Assembly: GCF_005280205.1 (NCBI RefSeq) | Contig: NZ_SUND01000008.1 | Span: 62,001-126,000 of the forward strand | Length of the DNA: 64,000 nucleotides | Direction of reading: 5' to 3' | DNA from: Bacillus yapensis | GTDB lineage: Bacteria; Bacillota; Bacilli; Bacillales; Cytobacillaceae | Part shown: positions 26,599-33,439 of the stretch, piece after piece | Layout of the letters: each line of letters opens with the position of its first letter | Position numbering within the stretch: position 1 is the first letter of the stretch | Made by a program: the position numbers and the translations under genes | Notes under the pieces: generated by a model | The model's input: the letters and a program-made list of their open reading frames with translations, nothing else | The model's database searches: none | What the model was told of the DNA's origin: nothing

Positions 26599-27367
26599 AG
26601 TGTTCAACGAAGGAACGCCGGATGAAAAAATTGCTCTGGACCATGTTAATTTAACGCTTGAACCAGGCGACTTCGTGACGGTAATCGGAAGTAACGGTGC
26701 TGGGAAATCGACCTTGATGAATATGATTTCTGGGAAGCTAGTGCCTGACCTTGGAGTAATCAAAATCGACGGAACTGATGTTACAACGGTAAAAGAGCAT
26801 AAACGTTCTCAATTTATAGGTCGTGTTTTTCAAGATCCGATGGCCGGCACTGCCCCGTCGATGACGATTGAGGAGAATCTAGCACTTGCTTATACAAGAA
26901 CAAAATCGCGTGGTTTAGCAAGAGGCGTATCGAAAAAGAGAAGAGAATTTTTCAAAGAAAAATTGGAAATCCTTCATTTAGGATTGGAAAATCGTCTACA
27001 GGCGAAAGTGGGACTATTGTCTGGAGGGGAGCGCCAAGCTCTATCATTATTGATGGCCACTTTTACTGAACCGAAAATATTACTATTGGATGAGCATACG
27101 GCTGCGCTAGATCCATCTCGGGCAGAACTAATCACACGGTTAACGAAGGAAATTGTTGAAGAGTTTAAGCTCACGACATTAATGGTTACGCACAATATGG
27201 AGCAAGCGCTTGAACTAGGCAATCGCTTGATTATGATGGATAAAGGTCAAATCATTTTTCAAGCGAATGAAGGGCAAAAGAATCAGCTAACAGTTGATAA
27301 GCTCCTAGAGGAATTCCAACGTATTCGCGGTGAAAAATTGAGTAGTGACAGAACGGTGTTAATTTAA
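26561..27367 (+). CDS. ABC transporter ATP-binding protein (TrpZ-like)
   Basis: The 268-residue ATPase has Walker A GSNGAGKST (about residues 39-47), Q-loop FQDPMAGTAPSMT, signature LSGGERQALSLL, Walker B ILLLDEHTAALDP and switch His in MVTHNMEQAL. DEHTAALDP, with His after the catalytic Glu, is characteristic of this COG1101 group. Translation begins at a GTG (26561 or 26564) inside the permease gene. It energises the importer. Confidence 0.9.
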   Translation: MVKALLQLNQIYKVFNEGTPDEKIALDHVNLTLEPGDFVTVIGSNGAGKSTLMNMISGKLVPDLGVIKIDGTDVTTVKEHKRSQFIGRVFQDPMAGTAPSMTIEENLALAYTRTKSRGLARGVSKKRREFFKEKLEILHLGLENRLQAKVGLLSGGERQALSLLMATFTEPKILLLDEHTAALDPSRAELITRLTKEIVEEFKLTTLMVTHNMEQALELGNRLIMMDKGQIIFQANEGQKNQLTVDKLLEEFQRIRGEKLSSDRTVLI

Positions 27368-27377
27368 TAATGAATGA

Positions 27378-27410
27378 AGTGCTGTCGAGTTTGCGACAGC
27401 ACTTTGCTGT
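27378..27410 (+). terminator. Intrinsic terminator after the TrpXYZ-like operon
   Basis: AGTGCTGTCG and CGACAGCACT form a perfect 10-bp stem with loop AGTTTG, followed by TTGCTGTTT. The T tract is poor, but the position between convergent genes supports the call. Confidence 0.7.
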
Positions 27411-27442
27411 TTAAAGAGGAGTTGCTCCGATGTACGACTTCA

Positions 27443-27994
27443 TTACGGATAATGCATCACCAACTGGAAGCTCGTCAACTCTGTACCATAATTCTTATAG
27501 CTATGAATTTTATTGGCTAGAAAACGAATGGAATCACCTGTAGATAGGACAAAGTGTTCCTCTCCAATACTCAACTCAAGCTCTCCGCTCATCACGGTGA
27601 TGTGTTCTTCTAGCCCTTCATTATGTTTTTCAGAAATATGTGTGCAGCCTGGCTCAACCTCTACTGTGAAGATTTCGAACTTTTTTCGAGGGTCAAATGG
27701 AAAAATCGAATATACACGATAATCCCCATTACTCTCTGTCACAGGAGTAATGCTTTCTAGCTTCACGACTGTGATATTTGAATCTTCTTCCTGAATCAAG
27801 GAAGAAAAAGAGATCTGCAATCCTCGTGCAATTTTCCACAAAGTTGAAACTGTTGGGTTTGAATCTCCTCTTTCAATTTGCCCGAGCATCGCTTTGCTAA
27901 CCCCTGTTAATTCAGCAATCTGATCAAGACTTGCGCCACGATTTTTTCGAATGGTCCTTAAATTATCTCCAATGTTTTTTTGAATGTTTTCCAT
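27443..27994 (-). CDS. XRE-family regulator with C-terminal cupin domain
   Basis: The 183-residue protein has an N-terminal XRE helix-turn-helix (about residues 8-62; LDQIAELTGVSKAMLGQIERGDSNPTVSTLWKIARGL, cited by position 22-58) and a C-terminal cupin barrel (about 105-175; GLEEHITVMSGELELSIGEE at 127-146). Such two-domain regulators sense a small ligand in the cupin. The start at 27994 has a strong GGAGGAG ribosome site. The gene is divergent from azlCD, a common pairing, so it probably controls those amino-acid exporter genes through the palindrome between them. The ligand is unknown. Confidence 0.9.
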   Translation of the reverse strand: MENIQKNIGDNLRTIRKNRGASLDQIAELTGVSKAMLGQIERGDSNPTVSTLWKIARGLQISFSSLIQEEDSNITVVKLESITPVTESNGDYRVYSIFPFDPRKKFEIFTVEVEPGCTHISEKHNEGLEEHITVMSGELELSIGEEHFVLSTGDSIRFLANKIHSYKNYGTELTSFQLVMHYP

Positions 27995-28015
27995 TTTCTC
28001 CTCCGAAATCGTTGT

Positions 28016-28042
28016 ATATTATAACGCACATATGTATAATAT
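28016..28042. promoter_or_regulatory. Inverted repeat in the XRE-cupin/azlC divergent promoter region
   Basis: ATATTATA and TATAATAT flank an 11-bp centre (AACGCACATATG region). The site lies 22 bp from the regulator start and about 57 bp before azlC, and its TATAAT-containing arms could overlap -10 boxes in both directions. Confidence 0.45.
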
Positions 28043-28098
28043 ATTTTATCAGAATTTTTAGTTAAGTGCAAAAACGGTGTACAATGGAGGGGTGGCAC

Positions 28099-28824
28099 AT
28101 GTCAGAAATTGCTTTAAATAAATCGGGCACGGAATTTAGACGGGGGATGCAAGCAGGAATTAGTATTGGCATTGGTTATTTACCTGTTGCTCTAACATTT
28201 GGCTTGCTCGCCAAGACAACAGGGTTATCAATTGGTGAAACTTTATTAATGAGTTTGGCTGTGTATGCAGGAGCTGCCCAGTATATATCGCTGAGTCTGC
28301 TAGCGCTAGGTACAGGGACATTTGAAATCGTCTTAACAACTTTTATTGTGAATATCCGCCATTTTCTTATGTCAGCATCATTAAATGAAAAGAGTGAAGA
28401 TGATGAGCCGATAATAAAAGCAGCCTATGCATTCGGGATAACGGACGAGACCTTTTCAGTTGCTGCAGTCAAAGAAGGGACTGTATCAGCAGGCTATATG
28501 TTCGGATTAAACTTAATCGCTTATTTAAGCTGGGTGATTTTTTCGGGAATCGGTCATGCGGTCGGTGCGAGTTTGCCACAAACATTCCAAGAAAGCATGT
28601 CGGTTGCTTTGTACGCGATGTTTGTTGGCCTGTTAGTGCCTTCAATGAAAAAAGGAGTGAAGGTTGTCTTTTTAGCTGTGTTAGCGGCTATTTTTAATAC
28701 CGTTTTTACGATTACCAATGCTTTATCAACGGGATGGGCGATTGTCACTGCAACCTTGCTTTCAGCAGTGCTTGTTGAATTAATCGTGATGATGAAAGAA
28801 AGGAGGACAAAAGATGCAGAGTGA
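28099..28824 (+). CDS. azlC: AzlC-family amino-acid exporter large subunit
   Basis: The 241-residue membrane protein starts MSEIALNKSGTEFRRGM at 28099, 8 bp behind GGAGGGG; the upstream in-frame ATG at 28066 lacks a ribosome site. AzlC family hallmarks are GIGYLPVALTFGLLAKTTGL, the segment SLAVYAGAAQYISL and NIRHFLMSASL. With the small AzlD subunit it forms an exporter for branched-chain amino acids, shown for B. subtilis AzlCD and E. coli YgaZH. Its end overlaps azlD by 11 bp. The XRE-cupin regulator is divergent. Confidence 0.93.
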   Translation: MSEIALNKSGTEFRRGMQAGISIGIGYLPVALTFGLLAKTTGLSIGETLLMSLAVYAGAAQYISLSLLALGTGTFEIVLTTFIVNIRHFLMSASLNEKSEDDEPIIKAAYAFGITDETFSVAAVKEGTVSAGYMFGLNLIAYLSWVIFSGIGHAVGASLPQTFQESMSVALYAMFVGLLVPSMKKGVKVVFLAVLAAIFNTVFTITNALSTGWAIVTATLLSAVLVELIVMMKERRTKDAE

Positions 28825-29119
28825 AATCGTCTGGATGATCATTGGAATGGGAGTTGTCACTTATATTCCAAGAATGCTGCCTTTTGTTCTTTTTCGCGGA
28901 AAGGAATTGCCTGAATTTCTTCAAGGGGTATTAAAAAATGTTCCGTATGCCACATTAGGTGCACTCATTTTTCCAGGAATCCTTTTTATTCACGAGGATA
29001 TTTGGTATGGAATGTTAGGAGCGGCAGCGGCAATTATTATTTCCTTTCTCGGAGCCAATGTTATTGTTGTTGTATTAGGCTCAATTGCTGTTTTATCATT
29101 GTACTCTTTTTTCATATGA
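28814..29119 (+). CDS. azlD: AzlD-family amino-acid exporter small subunit
   Basis: The 101-residue hydrophobic protein has about three to four helices and the AzlD motif YIPRMLPFVLF near residue 17. It overlaps the end of azlC and is translated from an AGGAGGACAAAAG ribosome site inside that gene. It is the partner of AzlC. No convincing terminator follows within the 140 bp before the next gene. Confidence 0.92.
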   Translation: MQSEIVWMIIGMGVVTYIPRMLPFVLFRGKELPEFLQGVLKNVPYATLGALIFPGILFIHEDIWYGMLGAAAAIIISFLGANVIVVVLGSIAVLSLYSFFI

Positions 29120-29262
29120 GAGCGAGCTTTTTTGATTAAATTTGGAAATTTTGAGATGCTAAGAGCAGTCTTAAGTTCTAAATTTAATTTTTTTTTACTA
29201 AAATGATAATAGATTGGTTGTCCAACGAGCAGTTCATTTTTACAACATGGAGGGGGAATGGG

Positions 29263-30543
29263 ATGGCTAGAAAAATTGGATTATATGGCATTCTCGCGTA
29301 TATCGTATATGGTCTATTCTTTTATTGGTATTTGTTCTATTTTGCTGATTCGAGTCTGCCTTTTGAATACGAAGGTTCGAGTGCAGATCCGGCAACTTTT
29401 CTGAATGGACGCGAGCTCACCCTAAGTGAAGAATACTCGAAAATACGAAATTTGTTATTTTTCTTAAGTACACCCTTTGAATGGCTCCTTTATATATTTG
29501 TTTTATTAACAGGGCTTTCGGGTGCTTTTAAAAAATGGGCAGGGCAGTCTTCAAAGTTTAAAATGATCCAAGTGGCGATCTATACCTTCTGGCTTTCCTT
29601 ATTTGCTTATGCAGTTACGTTCCCATTAAGCTATATCAGCCATTCCTTATCGAAGTCCTATAATATTTCGACTCAATCGTTTCCATCGTGGATGAAAGAT
29701 GAGTTGATTGATTTCTGGATTAACTATGGCACGATGCTGATCATAGTTGCAGTAGTCTATTGGTTAATGAGTAAAAGTCAGAAGCGATGGTGGCTATACG
29801 CATGGCTGTTGTCGGTGCCGTTCACACTTTTTGTGATGTTCCTTCAGCCTGTTGTCATCGACCCGTTATACAATGATTTTTACCCGTTAAAGGACAAGCA
29901 ACTAGAAGCCAAAATATTGGATATGGCCAGTCAGGCGAATATTCCAGCTGAGCATGTGTTTGAAGTCAATATGGCGGAAAAAACGAATTCGTTAAATGCT
30001 TATGTTACTGGGATTGGAGCAAATTCGCGGATTGTCCTTTGGGATACGACGTTAAATCGGTTAACGGATGATCAAATTCTATTCATTATGGCTCATGAAA
30101 TGGCCCATTATGTGGAAAAACATCTCTATATAGGGATAGCAGGCTATTTACTATTATCATTATTAGGGCTGTATCTAGTTGCTCGTTTGATGAATATCAT
30201 AGTCGCTAAATGGGGAGAAGTCCTGAGGATTCCAAGAGTTAATGATATCCGTTCCTTTCCTTTGTTTTTGCTGCTGCTATCGGTCCTCATGTTTGCGGCT
30301 AGTCCGTTTTCCAATCTTGTTTCTCGCTATCAAGAATCGAGAGCGGATAAATACGCGATAGAAATGACTGATAATGTAGAAGCAGGAGTGACGACTTTTC
30401 AGGAACTGAGCAGAGCGGGACTCAGCCAGGTCAATCCACCACTTTTAGTGAAACTCTTTCGGTATGGACACCCAACAATGCTAGAACGAATTTCGATGCT
30501 TGAGGAGTATGAGCTTGAAAAGAGAAGAGAGAATCAGGAATAA
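29263..30543 (+). CDS. yhfN: M48-family membrane metalloprotease (YhfN-like)
   Basis: The 426-residue protein starts MARKIGLYGILAYIVYGLFF at 29263 behind GGAGGGGGAATGGG; the in-frame ATG at 29203 lacks a ribosome site. Several N-terminal membrane helices precede the catalytic domain with zinc motif HEMAHYVEKH (HExxH) and the third ligand Glu in ESRADKYAIEM. Two further helices lie between these. The layout is that of CAAX-protease-like Ste24/M48A enzymes, and the length equals that remembered for B. subtilis YhfN. Likely role is proteolysis of membrane proteins or peptides. Confidence 0.88.
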   Translation: MARKIGLYGILAYIVYGLFFYWYLFYFADSSLPFEYEGSSADPATFLNGRELTLSEEYSKIRNLLFFLSTPFEWLLYIFVLLTGLSGAFKKWAGQSSKFKMIQVAIYTFWLSLFAYAVTFPLSYISHSLSKSYNISTQSFPSWMKDELIDFWINYGTMLIIVAVVYWLMSKSQKRWWLYAWLLSVPFTLFVMFLQPVVIDPLYNDFYPLKDKQLEAKILDMASQANIPAEHVFEVNMAEKTNSLNAYVTGIGANSRIVLWDTTLNRLTDDQILFIMAHEMAHYVEKHLYIGIAGYLLLSLLGLYLVARLMNIIVAKWGEVLRIPRVNDIRSFPLFLLLLSVLMFAASPFSNLVSRYQESRADKYAIEMTDNVEAGVTTFQELSRAGLSQVNPPLLVKLFRYGHPTMLERISMLEEYELEKRRENQE

Positions 30544-30544
30544 G

Positions 30545-30569
30545 CAGAGTCCAATTGGGCTCTGTTTTT
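30545..30569 (+). terminator. Intrinsic terminator after yhfN
   Basis: CAGAGTCC-AATT-GGGCTCTG (one G-U pair) is followed by TTTTTATT. Confidence 0.85.
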
Positions 30570-30603
30570 ATTAATCTAAGAAAGTATACTCTACTTTGAG
30601 CAC

Positions 30604-30780
30604 TGTCTAGCTCCAGCGCCTATCGCCTAGCAAACTTCGGGTCATTAGGTAAAAATTGAAGTACATTTTTACTACCTACGATAAGTCAACTATGAATTGC
30701 TCACGCAATTCAAGTTTCCTTTATCGAAAGAACATGCCCCTCCAGTTTGTACGGCAATGAGCAAGGCGTTTGCGCTTTTC
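30604..30780. repeat. Bacillaceae dispersed intergenic repeat (CTAGCTCCAGCGCC type)
   Basis: The left end TGTCTAGCTCCAGCGCC and right end CTCCAGTTTGTACGG through GGCGTTTGCGCTTTTC match, from memory, a dispersed element found in intergenic regions of many Bacillus genomes. The middle carries its own hairpins, including TAGGTA and TACCTA arms around 30657-30678 and GAATTG-CTCACG-CAATTC at 30694-30711. The centre is unlike the GC-rich centre I remember, so this copy may be divergent or carry an insertion. It fills most of the 298-bp gap after yhfN. Confidence 0.6.
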
Positions 30781-30841
30781 TATTTTGAAACTTTTTCCAA
30801 AGAATATCGTAAGTAGTATTATCAATTTAGGGGGCGAAATT

Positions 30842-31774
30842 ATGAGAGAACTAGATGATCAAATTATGGAGCTAAAACAAGAAAAATATTTAAAGGATAA
30901 GTTTCTTCGGAGATTAGAAGAGCTTCAGAGAGATCGGCAACACGAAGCTGATAACGGAAAAAGCTTGAGACTACGATTAGAAAAAGAATTAAAGGACGTG
31001 GATAAGCTCGAAGGTGTGTCCCTTTCAGGATTTTTTCATATGATTGCTGGAAAAAAGGAAGAGCGCCTTGAAAAGGAAAAAGAAGAGGCGTTTAAAGCAA
31101 GAATCCTGTATGAGGAGTCAAAGCAAAAGCTAGCAGAGTTGGATACAGATATTCATGCCTTAAATGCAAAGATTGAAGAGAGTGGGGATGTAGAAGAAAG
31201 GCTTAAGGCTGTATTGACGAAAAAAGAGCAGCTCATTCATGAATCCGATCCGGCTCTTAGTGCTCTACTCAATAATTTGACGGAGCAGAAGATAAATTTA
31301 GAAATGGCGTTAAAAGAACTGGATGAAGCAGAGGATGCTGCCCTACAAGCTGAAAATGCGTTGGAAAAGGCAGATAGTTCTTTGACGAGTGCGAAAAATT
31401 GGGGCTATATGGATATGGCTGGCGGAGGGCTCATGTCTACTTTAATTAAGAAATCTCATATGGACGAAGCAAAGGAAGTTTTGCACTCTGCTCAGTATTA
31501 TTTGAAGCGCCTGCAAGCCGAGCTTAACGATCTTGGAAAGGAATTAACCACAAATTTGGAGGTATCTGATTTTCTACATATCGCAGATCTTTTCTTTGAT
31601 AATGTTTTTTCAGATTGGATGGTTCAGGAAAGAATTTCGGCATCTGCTTCCCAAGTGGCACAATGTCTAGAACGATTGGATGTGTTACAGAGGGAATTAA
31701 AAGCAGAAAAGCAGCGTGTCCAAGTGGACCTACAGAAAGTGGAACAGGAACGGTTATCGTATCTTCATTCATGA
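30842..31774 (+). CDS. Coiled-coil protein of unknown function
   Basis: The 310-residue protein starts MRELDDQIMELKQEKYLKDK at 30842 behind AGGGGGCG; a longer frame from 30770 has no ribosome site and overlaps a repeat. It is highly charged with long heptad-like stretches (about residues 1-60, 75-175 and 270-310) and no signal peptide or membrane helix. A small Gly-rich break (NWGYMDMAGGGLMSTLIKKS, about 188-207) and a more hydrophobic stretch (LHIADLFFDNVFSDWMV, about 245-261) interrupt the coils. The segment LSGFFHMIAGKKEERLEKE near residue 60 may be a conserved hairpin. I do not recognise the family. It has its own terminator. Confidence 0.8.
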   Translation: MRELDDQIMELKQEKYLKDKFLRRLEELQRDRQHEADNGKSLRLRLEKELKDVDKLEGVSLSGFFHMIAGKKEERLEKEKEEAFKARILYEESKQKLAELDTDIHALNAKIEESGDVEERLKAVLTKKEQLIHESDPALSALLNNLTEQKINLEMALKELDEAEDAALQAENALEKADSSLTSAKNWGYMDMAGGGLMSTLIKKSHMDEAKEVLHSAQYYLKRLQAELNDLGKELTTNLEVSDFLHIADLFFDNVFSDWMVQERISASASQVAQCLERLDVLQRELKAEKQRVQVDLQKVEQERLSYLHS

Positions 31775-31805
31775 GGTTAGGCCTGGAAATATAGCTCAAA
31801 AAAAC

Positions 31806-31848
31806 AAAGCTGTCTCAAGAAAGGGCGAACCTTTTGAGACAGCTTTTC
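31806..31848 (+). terminator. Strong terminator after the coiled-coil gene
   Basis: AAAGCTGTCTCAA and TTGAGACAGCTTT, extended by AAGG/CCTT, form a long stem around GCGAA, followed by TTTCGC. The stem could also serve yhzC, which converges from the right. Confidence 0.8.
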
Positions 31849-31860
31849 GCATGAGTAAAT

Positions 31861-32097
31861 TTACGTGCCAAATTTTTTGTTCAGTTCCTTGTACTTTGTA
31901 GACAGCTGAAGGAAGGTTTTTTTGTCCTGCTCGTCAATGGCCTTGTCAATGCGTTTTGATAATTTTTCCTTCTCTGACTTGAGCAGTGCTTCTGATAAAA
32001 TCATATCGATGTATAAGTTTAACACATAAGCTTCCTTTAACTTTTTGCGATTCATTGCACCGGATTTCATAAATTCTGTATAAGATTGTTCTCTCAC
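31861..32097 (-). CDS. yhzC: YhzC-like IDEAL-domain protein
   Basis: The 78-residue protein starts at a GTG at 32097 (MREQSYTEFMKSGAMNRKKL), 8 bp behind AGGGGT; a longer frame to 32235 is not supported. The C-terminal half LYIDMILSEALLKSEKEKL plus DKAIDEQDKKTFLQLS is an IDEAL domain, a short helical module of Bacillales proteins. B. subtilis yhzC, of nearly the same size, lies beside comK with the same divergent orientation. IDEAL segments also occur in ComK and can mediate MecA/Clp-linked interaction, so a role in competence control is an attractive inference but unproven. Confidence 0.85.
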   Translation of the reverse strand: MREQSYTEFMKSGAMNRKKLKEAYVLNLYIDMILSEALLKSEKEKLSKRIDKAIDEQDKKTFLQLSTKYKELNKKFGT

Positions 32098-32320
32098 CGA
32101 AATCACCCCTGATGCCTTTTTGATATTATAAAGGATTTTCGGTAAGCAATCAATCAAATTGTATAAAAATTTTGAAAAATAAAATGGAATAGTGAATGTT
32201 TTTTGAATTATTGGCAAAATTCGACAAAAATTCAAATTTCCTTGTTATGATAGTAGCGAAACTCTATATCAGATGTAAGTCCTGATAAAAGAGTTATTTG
32301 AGGAAAAAGGAGATGAATAT

Positions 32321-32872
32321 ATGGAAAATGGGAGGTTGCTAATTGAAGAATACGAGGTAAACTCTTCGACAATTATCTTGCTACCTATTGTGTACGGAAG
32401 TCGAATTTTTACAAAGATTCATGAGCTTGAAGAGGACTCAATTTCTCCATTCAAGCCCCTTGAGATTGTCAAGGAAAGCTGCTATAGCTTTGGAAGCACT
32501 TATGAGGGAAGAAAGGAGGCCGCTAGGAAACTTATAGGAGCGGTCCAAAAAGTTCCCATTGCTGTTTCCCCACTCATTTATTTGTTCCCAACAACATCAC
32601 CTGAAAATCCCCATTGTGTTTGGGTAGCACATGAACATGTTGTCGATTACAAAAGAGGAGAAGAGCATTGTACGACGATTGTTAAATTCAGTAACAACCA
32701 GTATATCCCTCTTCCTATTTCGTTAAGTTCTTTTGAAAATCAGTTAATCCGCACCGTCATGCTTAAAACAAAGATTTTGAAAAGCAAAGATACCCCAACA
32801 GCAAAGACGATCTACTCAAGTAAGCTTCGAAAGTCAAATTCGGCGGAAGAACCAGAAAATTATTTTTGGTAA
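32321..32872 (+). CDS. comK: Competence transcription factor ComK
   Basis: The 183-residue protein matches ComK: MENGRLLIEEYEVNSSTI start, SFGSTYEGRKEAARKLIG near residue 57, LFPTTSPENPHCVWVAHEHV near 88, and the DNA-binding-core motif LPISLSSFENQLIRTVMLKTK near 131. ComK activates DNA-uptake and recombination genes by binding AT-rich K-boxes (AAAA-N5-TTTT). B. subtilis ComK has 192 residues; the C-terminal MecA-interaction tail here (SSKLRKSNSAEEPENYFW) is shorter. The leader is very AT-rich with AAAA and TTTT runs, but I could not define a proper pair of K-boxes. Presence suggests at least an ancestral capacity for natural competence. Confidence 0.93.
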   Translation: MENGRLLIEEYEVNSSTIILLPIVYGSRIFTKIHELEEDSISPFKPLEIVKESCYSFGSTYEGRKEAARKLIGAVQKVPIAVSPLIYLFPTTSPENPHCVWVAHEHVVDYKRGEEHCTTIVKFSNNQYIPLPISLSSFENQLIRTVMLKTKILKSKDTPTAKTIYSSKLRKSNSAEEPENYFW

Positions 32873-32884
32873 GACTGCTTCTTT

Positions 32885-33244
32885 TTAAATGCCAAGATGG
32901 GTTAAGTAAAACTCTAGCAGCTCCTGAACTTTGTTACGAATTCTTGGATTGAAGTAGTTATGGTGCTCTTCGTAACCCTTATAGAGAAACGTATACATAG
33001 TAAAGGCTTCGTCACGTTTTAATTCGAAAACCTTCAGATTGTTTTTTTTCATATATTGCTTAACCTGTGATAATTCATTTTGGATGGTCTTCATTGTTTT
33101 TTCAATGAGGTTTACATAAGGATCCTTCAGTTTAAAAGGACTCTTATGGATAACGGTCAAATCTCTATTTAAAATGGTGAGGACCATAGGCAGATAAATA
33201 GCCTTCTCAATGATATCCCGGTCTTCTTCAGGGATCCTCGTCAT
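32885..33244 (-). CDS. yhjD: YhjD-family protein of unknown function
   Basis: The 119-residue protein starts MTRIPEEDRDIIEKAIYLPM at 33244, 9 bp from AAGGGG; an ATG two codons upstream is too close to it. It is soluble, mostly helical (about residues 5-25 and 45-75), and rich in Lys, Glu and Tyr. I recognise it as the YhjD family of Bacillus, whose function is unknown. The convergent comK gene ends 12 bp away. A LexA-box-like sequence lies about 20 bp before its start. Confidence 0.75.
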   Translation of the reverse strand: MTRIPEEDRDIIEKAIYLPMVLTILNRDLTVIHKSPFKLKDPYVNLIEKTMKTIQNELSQVKQYMKKNNLKVFELKRDEAFTMYTFLYKGYEEHHNYFNPRIRNKVQELLEFYLTHLGI

Positions 33245-33262
33245 ATTCATTCACCCCTTAAC

Positions 33263-33276
33263 AGAACAAATGTTCG
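33263..33276. promoter_or_regulatory. LexA-box-like site before yhjD
   Basis: Read on the minus strand, CGAACATTTGTTCT matches the Bacillus SOS-box form CGAAC-N4-GTTCG at all but the last base. It lies about 20 bp before the yhjD start codon, where a repressor could block transcription. Confidence 0.5.
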
Positions 33277-33439
33277 ATTTTATTTTATAAAAATTATATG
33301 CAATTGGCAAGTGATTAATTCCACAAAGTGCAAAGAATAATTTCCCATTTAAAATCTGTAAAAAAAATGTTGAAAAAGAAGGATAAATTATTTCAATTAT
33401 CGAAATAAAAGAGAAGCTAAAAAATGGAGGATGATTGAA

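Noticed and set aside
32098-32320. ComK autoregulatory K-boxes
   Set aside because: AAAA and TTTT runs are frequent in this AT-rich stretch, but I found no pair with the AAAA-N5-TTTT spacing that I could defend.
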